From Gymnopilus junonius (Eukaryota; Basidiomycota; Agaricomycetes; Agaricales; Galerinaceae), in NCBI GenBank assembly GCA_015501075.1, contig JADNYJ010000491.1, positions 1 to 23,018 of the forward strand: a stretch of DNA of 23,018 nt, written 5' to 3'. Position numbers and translations under genes: made by a program. The notes beneath the pieces are model-generated. The model saw only the letters and a program-made list of their open reading frames with translations. It made no database searches and was not told the origin of the DNA. Numbering within the stretch: the stretch's first letter is position 1; each line of letters begins with the position of its first letter. Shown piece by piece: positions 9,194 through 16,737 of the stretch.

Positions 9194-11297
9194 CTAAAAA
9201 TGGGCCCACATCATACTCATCACAATCCCCAATGCAAATACCAAGATCTGTTGCTCTTTGGCAACCGCAAACTTGCTAGATGCAGCACTCTTCGGGGTAG
9301 GCGTTGGAGAAGCAACAGACAAGCACTGGACATCAGAGTGCAAGGTGGCATCTTGAGGTCCGGCTTGGATCGGGTTACACCTGGACCAGTAGTGACAAGT
9401 TAACACATCGCTTCTCAGAGGAGAGAAGAACCGCAGAAACGCACCCAGGCAACTTATCCAGCAGCCCGTCAATCGTCTCGTTCACCACCGGCGAGATTTT
9501 GCATTCGCCTGCGAGGGTTGAGTTTGTGACGTTGAGGAATGAGCAGGCTTCTGTTACTCCTTGTCCAGTGGGGTTGCTTGGGTTGTTGCATTGGTCAATG
9601 GCGTTTTGCAGGGCCCTGCAGAAGTAAACATGAGGATATTGGAATTTCTTTCCGATACATGCTTACTGGGTATCCCAGCCGTTCTGGAAATCACCGTGCC
9701 ACGAGAAACCTGTTGGGTCCCTGTTGCGACAGTTAAATAGGGCATATGTTAAGAAAGGCACAGCTGAAAGCCTACCCAGTGGCTGAAGTGAGAAGCACTT
9801 GGTCAGTAAACTTTAAATCCTAAAAAAAAGGTGCCGACATACAGTACACGAACGGCCAAGAATCTGAGGAAGAGTTCCATCTATCTGCGAAGGAGTGTAC
9901 GTCCCAAGTAACCTTTTCAAATAATTCCAATAGTCAGCATTACGTCGGTTGGTACATTTGACCCGTAATAACCGACTGACCTCGTATAAGACGGTCATCA
10001 GCCCGACAGGATGTGTGGAAGGGCAGGCACCGTTGTCAAGATCTGACAGGAACGCGGTGTGGTTCGTATGATCAGGCGAGTCAAGATTCTTGCATACGTT
10101 GGAAAATAAGCAAACAAGGACAACTGCCCAAATATTGGTTGCTCACCACACCGTCCCAGCAAGCCGGGAAATGAATCCTTGCATTCAAGCCAGCCTAGAC
10201 AGCGCAATAGGTGAACATTCTAGCAAAGAAATTTGCATAATCCATTACAGAAAACTCACTTCGCAGTCAGTGGTAGGAAATCCACCATCTACGGAAGGTG
10301 TGTCAATAAGACTGGAAAAGGCGAACTTGTTGATACTCATACTTGTCTGGTCACTGTTATATCCTTGCGCAGAGCTGTTAGAGTACCTCAAACACTCCCA
10401 TTCGATGGCCCTTTCCGCCAACTCTCCTTGGGATCCATCTCCAGGTGTAAATCTGTAAATATGAACGAAAATTATGATCGAATATTTTGTGGAAAATAAG
10501 ATGGTATTGACACCCACTTTCTGGAACGCCGAGTAGGACTCCCACTGATCATCTTGAAACCTGGTGGAAAGGCTTTCAAGCCCGTTCCTCCGTTGCTCGT
10601 ATCATTATTTCCTCTGTTCTCGTAGTATACAAGCAGTCCTGATCCATGGAACATTAGACTTTCCATTTAAAAAACTATAAGAAAAAAGAAATAGGAAAGC
10701 ACCTCCGTTTGGCACTGGTGTAAACGACTTATTTTGTGGATCTTGAAAATACAGTTTTGGGAACCCTGGCGAATTCATTTAATATATAGCCTCGTGAACG
10801 CTTTCATATAGGGCGTACAATAATTTGATGAATCCTACATTTCGTTTGGAATAACCATGGTAAGTGGTACGTGACAGAAACACAATCCATAACGCTCACT
10901 TGAGATACTAAACAATTTGTGCATGTAGATGTTCGTAGATTATCGTAAGTACTGTTTGAGGCAAACACTAGACTGTAGTTGAGAGTTATCTGAGATAAAT
11001 GCTTGAAAAAAACCCACTGTTGCCGCCGTGGATGGTCTGTAACAGAATATTTAGCCTGCATTACAGAATGGTGAGTAGCAATGAAAACACACATGGACAT
11101 GGTTCGAGGGCGACACTCCAGGAGAGATAATTGGGTCAAGTCGTTCTACGAATCTTTAGAAAGGACCAGAACAAAAATAGACCACCCTTACCCTGCACCA
11201 AAGGAGTCGTGCACGACACTCTGAACCACGCGTTTACAGGCCGGTAGTTCAACGCGGCACCGAGCAAGGCAATAGTAGGCAACCTGTGGAACAGCAT
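9194..11297 (-). CDS. DUF1996 secreted, probably GPI-anchored protein, 16 exons
   Basis: ATG at 11297, TAG at 9194. Sixteen exons total 1,230 nt and close exactly to 409 aa. Exons (high to low): 11297-11192, 11145-11093, 11036-11018, 10967-10900, 10834-10819, 10765-10703, 10638-10518, 10452-10343, 10288-10260, 10194-10147, 10088-9981, 9912-9843, 9782-9776, 9720-9667, 9615-9445 and 9380-9194. Residues 1-23 look like a signal peptide. The DUF1996 domain follows: W-F-R-V-S-C, E-R-L-D-P-I-I-S-P-G, H-V-H-T-I-H-G-G (about 51-58), S-T-C-T-N-C, Y-W-F-P-K-L-Y-F, L-V-Y-Y-E-N-R-G, F-P-P-G-F-K-M-I-S-G, I-H-F-P-A-C-W-D-G and D-P-T-G-F-S-W-H-G-D-F-Q-N-G-W-D (274-289). A Ser/Thr/Pro-rich linker and a hydrophobic C-terminus ending W-A-H-F with no charged tail suggest a GPI signal. 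The domain's biochemical role is not established. The 7-nt exon (9776-9782) is needed to keep the D-P-T-G frame. Confidence 0.9.
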
Positions 11298-12012
11298 GGT
11301 GGCAGTCTGAACAAAGGATCAACCTCGATGGCCCATTGTACCTTGCTGGCTTATATGCTTCTCATTGGCCCTCATCCGTAAGCCTATCATCAAAGACGAG
11401 TAGAACTGTGACAGCCGGTGCAGACAAACCAACCCTCTTCTACGGGAGGCACGGAAGACTGTCCATCTCCTGTCCATTTTGACAAGACATGCGTCGGAAG
11501 GACGGCGACAGAGCGTTCTCGGGCCTGGATTTCGACATAAAAATTTCGGAGGAATGTGATGCTTTGATCGGGCCTCGGACGTTGTGTGGTTTTCAGACCA
11601 TGACAGACGCCGCACGACTGAGATAAAGGATTAAGCACAGCTCCCAGAGCTGCACGAAGGAGCTGGATTGGATATCAAAACGAAGGCATTATGAATGCCA
11701 CGGGGGCCCAGGGGTGACCCGGTGTAGTGAGGGTATAATGATTAATCACATAGAGCCTGTGAACGTTTATATCGTGAAACGAATATGCGATAAGTGAAGG
11801 TATACAGAACAAAGGTACGAACAATTGCGCCCTACTTCTTTGACCTGTCGACAGTCCAAAGCTTGGCTTCCTTTCATTTGTCTAATGTTAGGTAGTGCAT
11901 GCCTTTCGGCAGGCTATATAAAGTTCGGGATGCGATAGGACCATGAAGAACGTCACGAACATGGTAAAATTGCATTCATCCAAGCCTGGAGGCCTCTGAA
12001 TCATGACGGTAG
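11298..12012. other. Intergenic region upstream of the DUF1996 gene
   Basis: About 715 bp between the DUF1996 start (11297) and the HAD stop (12013), both on the minus strand. It should hold the DUF1996 promoter and the HAD 3' UTR. On the plus strand a TATATAAAG box (11914-11922) is followed about 20 bp later by a 17-codon open frame starting at 11943, which I do not regard as a gene. Otherwise nothing recognised. Confidence 0.45.
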
Positions 12013-13108
12013 TTACTTCTTCGCATCGCCTTTGTCCGAGGTAACGAGAACATCGGCCAGCTGGACAAGTGAATCCACGACATAGTCTACCTCCCCACCG
12101 CCTGCCTTACTCTTCACTTCATCGTCTTCACCGGACCTGAAAGCATCCTCGTTAGGACGACGGACGTATATCGTCTTCATCCCAGTGCCTGCTGCAGCAC
12201 GTAAGTCGCCAATGTGTGCAGACACCATGCCGCAACTCTCAGCTGGGAGAGCGAGGTGGCGAACCGCTTCTGTATATGCTTTTGGGTTCCTAAAAATAGT
12301 GGTTTGAGACGGCGAAGCAAAGAAGTATTTAGAGGTTGCTGACGGTTTGTAAGTGTTGAAGAACTCCGCAGAGAATATCATGTCCCACGGAAGGCCGGCA
12401 TATTTGCTCTAGATGTGCAGCAACTCAACGTCTGATACTGAACACAAAGGGATATAATTACCGTGTCAATCAACTGACGAAGGTTCCCGTTAGACAAAGC
12501 AGCGATTATAACTTGCTTCTTGAGTGCGTGCAGACCCTCAACAGCATCGGGCCAACCTTAATATCAGTGTCTATTAGAAAAGATTGGTTTATGGATGACT
12601 GGGTGTCGATACCTTTTAGGCGGTGGAATATCTGGCATAGATAATCGCGTTCGGCGTCGCCCAAGACAGCACCCGCATGCGACCAATCTGGAGACCCAAG
12701 AAGGTCGTCAAGAATCTGACATATTTGGCATCAGCCAGAACAATTTTGAACGAAAAGAATTTGTTTGCCTTTCTGTGCATGCTCTCCATGCTATTACTAT
12801 TAGGCCCTGCAGCAATGTGCCCACTAAGGAAAGTCAAGACTGATAATCAGCACAGTGATTTGAATCCAGGAGGTCGAATCGAACGAACGCATTTTTTAGG
12901 AACAGCTGACGCCATTCTTCTCCAAACTGCTCCCAGTCAGAACCTGGCAGGCGAAACAATGAGCCGCGGGCCTAAAAATGCAGACAATCGACGCACCTGG
13001 TTGCAAGCCGTGCTTCTGAGCCAGGTCTTCAAGTTCTGATATGACGCTGCGTTTCCAATCAACGACTGTGCCGGCGACATCGAATAAAAGTGCTTCGAGT
13101 TGAACCAT
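12013..13108 (-). CDS. Haloacid dehalogenase, type II (HAD superfamily)
   Basis: Seven exons (13108-12997, 12943-12889, 12823-12769, 12715-12613, 12556-12462, 12408-12344 and 12289-12013) sum to 762 nt, closing exactly to 253 aa. That length is typical for L-2-haloacid dehalogenase-like proteins, which hydrolyse a carbon-halogen or related bond via an aspartyl ester. Seen: nucleophile motif F-D-V-A-G-T-V-V-D-W with Asp10, motif II L-S-N-G-N with Ser130, and F-S-A-E-F-F-N-T-Y-K-P-N-P-K-A-Y with Lys161 and Tyr167. Motif IV follows as S-A-H-I-G-D-L-R-A-A-A, then K-T-I-Y-V-R-R-P-N-E. In most relatives the residue after D-V is Phe (D-V-F-G-T); here it is Ala. One intron (12768-12716) starts with GC instead of GT. 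No signal peptide is seen, so probably cytosolic. Substrate unknown. Confidence 0.9.
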
Positions 13109-13544
13109 TGCTACGCTTTGGTTTCTTTCACGTCTTGGGGTAGAGAAGGTCGCTGACTACTATATCCACCGGCTTGAGTTATGCAAAAGTGCCGATACAG
13201 ATTCCATAAGGTCGTGGCTAATTTTGCCTTGGTCGTGGGTCGTCATGATAACGGTCAGGTTCTCAAAACTTGAGAGCATGAGTAACAAACTTTTCCTGAG
13301 TACTAGTATGGTGGTATTGAGGTTACAAAATACTGTAAAAATATGCGTCAACGACACTCTCTTATGAGTTAAGGTGTGTACTTACTTGGTTCGAGCTGGC
13401 TCAAAGTGAAAGTTAAGTAGATGGAAATCCAATATTTTCTCGGATTTAGCACGTGATATATTGCCCGCGCGCCTGACTCTGACTCTTGGTACTCTTCTCC
13501 GTATTCAGTGAAGTGACCTGTGCAGAGCGCATGCAGACGGATCG
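13109..13544. other. Intergenic region, HAD promoter side
   Basis: No gene recognised. Several short open frames on both strands lack conserved sequence. A CACGTG hexamer occurs at about 13450. The right boundary is the first recognisable glycosyltransferase codons. Confidence 0.4.
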
Positions 13545-14127
13545 TCATGACAGAATCCAGAACTTGGCTGAAAAATTCATGGCATCCAGTTTGGGAATAC
13601 TTATGCAATGGGCTCCCCAGCAATTCATTCTTACTCACCTAGCCTTTCTCCCTAAGCCACTCATTCCTAGAATCCAGGCTGCCAGTTGGTTCCTCACTCA
13701 CTGTGGTCAAAACAGTGTTTTAAAGTCACTCGCAGGTGGCATTCCTATGTAAGTTTCTTTTCCATACATGAGATGAAGAAAAATTGACTTTATTCATTTC
13801 CAAGATTGCATGACCATTTGATAGTGACCAACCAGCTGCAGCTGCACACCTTACAGAGAACCTCAATGTTGCAATTGAACTTATTGAGGTGAGAACTGGA
13901 GAACATGGTCTAAAGCCACTGTAAGAAATGGTTGTGCAGCCAAGGGAACAAGGGGTGCTATGGCTGCTGAAATAAGGAAAGTCATCGACATTTGCCACAG
14001 TCCCAGAGGGCAGGAGTTGCAGAAGAATGCAGAAGCAATGAAGATGAAGTTTGTTGAGTCTTGGAATGTGAATGAAATTAATAGAAGGGAGATTGGGAAG
14101 TTTTTGGACAAGCATTCTGGCACCTAA
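13545..14127 (+). pseudogene. UDP-glycosyltransferase (GT1) C-terminal relic
   Basis: Only the C-terminal nucleotide-binding part is present. W-A-P-Q-Q-F-I-L-T-H is followed by W-F-L-T-H-C-G-Q-N-S-V-L-K-S-L-A-G-G-I-P-M, then P-F-D-S-D-Q-P-A-A-A-A-H-L-T-E-N-L, which is the GT1 sugar-donor signature. The expected N-terminal 300 or so residues are missing upstream. Within the signature there are 15 extra codons between L-T-H and A-S-W-F, which look like a retained intron whose donor has been lost. The Glu expected after N-S-x-x is Lys. Frame slips at the 13749-13804 intron junction, and the conserved Trp codon before P-F-D reads TGA. A further slip near 13917-13922 precedes the tail, which ends at TAA 14125. 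GT1 enzymes glycosylate small lipophilic acceptors; this copy should not. Confidence 0.8.
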
Positions 14128-14430
14128 GTTTATGGATATCTTTGTATAAACTCTATGACCAGTGGGCTTTACAGTCATATCATAAGCTTCAAAATAACAA
14201 TTTTATTGCATATAAAGTTCCGCATATTTAATTCTTCACAAATTTGTCTAAAGTCCCTTCAGAGAATGAGCCATACGGTTAGGGATAGGAATACAGGCTT
14301 AGTAGTACTGGAGGGCACGATAGGGGCTTAGTCGCGACAAATAATCAACAATAACGCGTCTGTCACGTTGAAACTTGAAAGACGTGACGCTAGCCATTTT
14401 AATTTATTTACCTCTTCACCACCCACCACG
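14128..14430. promoter_or_regulatory. PSF1 upstream region
   Basis: About 300 bp between the glycosyltransferase relic and the PSF1 ATG. It holds the ACGCGT site annotated separately and AT-rich sequence directly before the start codon. No other gene recognised. Confidence 0.4.
14354..14359. promoter_or_regulatory. Possible MCB (MluI cell-cycle box), ACGCGT
   Basis: A palindromic ACGCGT lies 72 bp upstream of the PSF1 ATG. In yeasts this hexamer is the binding site of MBF, which drives G1/S expression of DNA-replication genes. It is a single hexamer and several others occur by chance in this window, so it is suggestive only. Confidence 0.35.
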
Positions 14431-15027
14431 ATGACCGAGGCGCGTCAGTACGGCGAGCTCGCAACGCAACTCCTCATGGAATCGAGGAGATCAACGCAGA
14501 CGGATACGCTCATGAAGTATAACGACTCGTTGGTCCGGTCTATCATCCGCGAGCAGCGTGACCTCGAAAAGGCTATCAACGCGCTCTTGATCGACGGACG
14601 ACCACCACCTCCTGCACTACTCATCATCCAGACCGCGATTAACAGGAACAAGCGATGTTTACTGGCATATCATTCGCACCGCGTCGATCGGCTGCGCGAT
14701 ATGTATTGGGCTGTTGGGGGTGCTCTTCCTCATCTTCTTTCGAATCAGGATATTCGAAGCAAGCTTTCCCCACACGAGGTCGATTATATGCGGCAGTACA
14801 ACAGCTCTGTCATGGAATTCAGGTCCGAATTTTCGCATGAGCTAGATATAACAGCCAGCATCACCAATCCACCAAAGGACCTTCATGTCCTCGTCCACGT
14901 TGTGAAGGATTGCGGAGTCATACAGACCGAGCTGGGCAGTATACATTTCGAGAAAGGACAACGCTTTATGGTTCGCCGGGCTGATATCGAACATCTCATC
15001 GTTCAGGGATTTTTGGAGGAAGTTTAG
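14431..15027 (+). CDS. PSF1: DNA replication complex GINS protein PSF1
   Basis: An intronless 198-aa protein, the usual PSF1/GINS1 length. GINS (PSF1, PSF2, PSF3, SLD5) joins Cdc45 and MCM2-7 to form the CMG replicative helicase in the nucleus. Seen: the N-terminal Y-G-E-L-A-T-Q-L-L-M-E-S-R-R, then R-N-K-R-C-L-L-A-Y-H-S-H-R-V-D-R-L-R-D-M-Y-W, which matches the R-N-R-R-C-x-x-A-Y motif of homologues. D-I-T-A-S-I-T-N-P-P-K-D-L-H-V and the C-terminal B-domain with V-R-R-A-D-I-E-H-L-I-V-Q-G-F-L-E-E-V follow. I chose the ATG at 14431 because the family starts close to this residue; an in-frame ATG at 14368 would add 21 unconserved residues. There are no frame breaks. It is followed in tandem, 141 bp later, by a probable mitochondrial protein gene. 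Confidence 0.95.
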   Translation: MTEARQYGELATQLLMESRRSTQTDTLMKYNDSLVRSIIREQRDLEKAINALLIDGRPPPPALLIIQTAINRNKRCLLAYHSHRVDRLRDMYWAVGGALPHLLSNQDIRSKLSPHEVDYMRQYNSSVMEFRSEFSHELDITASITNPPKDLHVLVHVVKDCGVIQTELGSIHFEKGQRFMVRRADIEHLIVQGFLEEV

Positions 15028-15168
15028 AGCGGTTCAGGGCAGCGCAAAATTGGCCTGTTACTTTCTGTGTTTGGTCCGCACCATGGTGCCAAACAAACAG
15101 CATCATCCGTGCCGTCCGTCGACGCGTTTTCCTGACATTTGTTGCCTCTCTTTCCCTCCGTTCAGGCC

Positions 15169-16306
15169 ATGCTCTGCAGGCATGTCTCTTCCTCATCATC
15201 AGCCACACTAAGGTCGCCGATGATACTCAAGTCGCCATCAATATTCTCCAAAGTTATCTCGCCTAGGCCGAAATCATCTTTAGTTTCACCTTGTTCACGC
15301 CGTTACCCCTCACCTTTATATAGGCCCCAAACCATTGTTGTCGTGTCGCGGGACCTCTCGAATCTTGGCCTTCGTACGAATCAGCCACCCGACTCTCTGC
15401 CGGATCCTAGTCCGGAGTCACCTCCTGAAATTCCCGACCAAGAGTGGGAAATTCGTACAGGTTCGTCTTCTTAGAGCCAGTTAGCGCTCGAATCTGACGC
15501 CAAATTTTAAGGGCGCGCCAATTTATATTCTTCAGGAAACTCTCCCGGAATTTTTCAAAACTGGTCTTATCACGTCGATAAATAAGATCACTGGAACACC
15601 TCGACCTCCCAGTGCATCAACTCCGACAGTCAATCCCAACTTTCTTGAGCCTCACATCCTGCCCGAAGATGATGAACTCATATACAGTCCGAATGTCAGA
15701 TTATCATATACGCCGCCAGTCGAACTCCCTCCTCCTTTCCCCAAGGACTTCCATGTAGAAGGTATGTTATATGTCAACTCTGTCTTCTATAATATAATTT
15801 GACAGAATCAAAGGCTTCCAATTATACCTCGCTTCTTCCAGTTTGCTCAGACACACCATGCTAGCGTTATATTCCAATCTTGCTGTTCAGAACACTAAGC
15901 TTGTGATCAATACCCCTCTGGCGCGGCAATCAGAATCACCACCGTCTTCTTCCAAGAAAAGGAGGATAAATCGAGAAAAGAGCATTCTTCTACGGCAGAC
16001 TGTGACTGGCATCGCGCGCGTCAGTGGCAAGCCCGGAGAATGGATAATGTTTGTCCATTCAAAAACTTATTATAATACATCATGCTTATACACATCTCGG
16101 CTTTTAGAGAGTCAACTTATACGTTCTCTCCGATTACTGGGCTCATTCATCAACACATTATAAATTCTATACACCCTGCACCGCACCAGGCTGTATATGA
16201 CACGCTTCGCCTGAGCCTTTCAAAACTTTGGGAGGTGCTGGGGCTAGTCCGACGAATGGTGCTGGCTTGCAAGGGCAAGATTCAAAGTGGGAAGAGTGGT
16301 CAGTAA
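15169..16306 (+). CDS. Conserved C6orf136/DUF2358-like protein, probably mitochondrial
   Basis: Four exons (15169-15460, 15512-15761, 15814-16048, 16108-16306) total 976 nt, one base too many. Dropping one A at 15520-15521 gives 324 aa. The N-terminus (M-L-C-R-H-V-S-S-S-S-S-A-T-L-R-S) is basic, Ser-rich and acid-free, like a mitochondrial presequence. Conserved blocks are G-R-A then I-Y-I-L-Q-E-T-L-P-E-F-F, Y-S-P-N-V-R-L-S-Y-T-P-P, G-F-Q-L-Y-L-A-S-S-S-L-L-R-H-T, V-T-G-I-A-R-V-S-G-K-P-G-E-W, then S-T-Y-T-F-S-P-I-T-G-L-I-H-Q-H and H-P-A-P-H-Q-A-V-Y-D. The order (helix, strands, then Y-x-F-x-x-x-x-G-L-I) suggests the SnoaL/NTF2-like fold of C6orf136. That assignment is from memory and moderate; the role is unknown. 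The frame break sits between R-T-G-R-A and I-Y-I-L-Q, within a conserved stretch, so an assembly error is likely. Confidence 0.75.
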
Positions 16307-16737
16307 GGCGGCTGGGATACATGGGTTGGATTTGATAATACCCAAAATTGACAACATCGAGCTACATTGATTGAGTCACGCAGAAAAAAGTAACTAAGTG
16401 TATTCTTAGCATTACTGTATTGTTTAATATAACTCATCGCATCTCATTGAGGATCCGGGAGGCCCTTCTGTAACCAGATAGATGAAAAGACCCCCTACCC
16501 TCCGTCCAAAGCAAATATGGCAACAAAATTCAGATTTATTATCTACTATTTAATCGTGATATCGTTTGTTGGATAGGGCAATCATGCAGATTATGAGCAA
16601 AGCCTTCCTAGGAGTCGTCATTTTCGCTGTTCAAAGCTTTGATCATGTTCAACATTCTGAGCAGACGGTAGTCAGAACGCCCTCAGCGGCAATGATAGCA
16701 TCCATGAAGATTATTTCCAATCCTCAATATTATACTA
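16307..16737. other. Convergent 3' intergenic region (C6orf136-like / UTP22)
   Basis: 431 bp between two converging genes. A 61-codon plus-strand frame at 16566-16751 has no ATG start and no conserved sequence and overlaps the UTP22 end. Nothing else recognised. Confidence 0.5.

Noticed and set aside
11914..11995. Plus-strand TATA box followed by a 17-codon open frame
   Set aside because: The peptide is short and not conserved in any way I can see. The TATA-like string alone is expected by chance in AT-rich spacers.
12841..12900. tRNA-like GGTCGAATC near 12870
   Set aside because: No matching acceptor stem or anticodon arm. The bases belong to an intron and exon of the HAD gene on the other strand.
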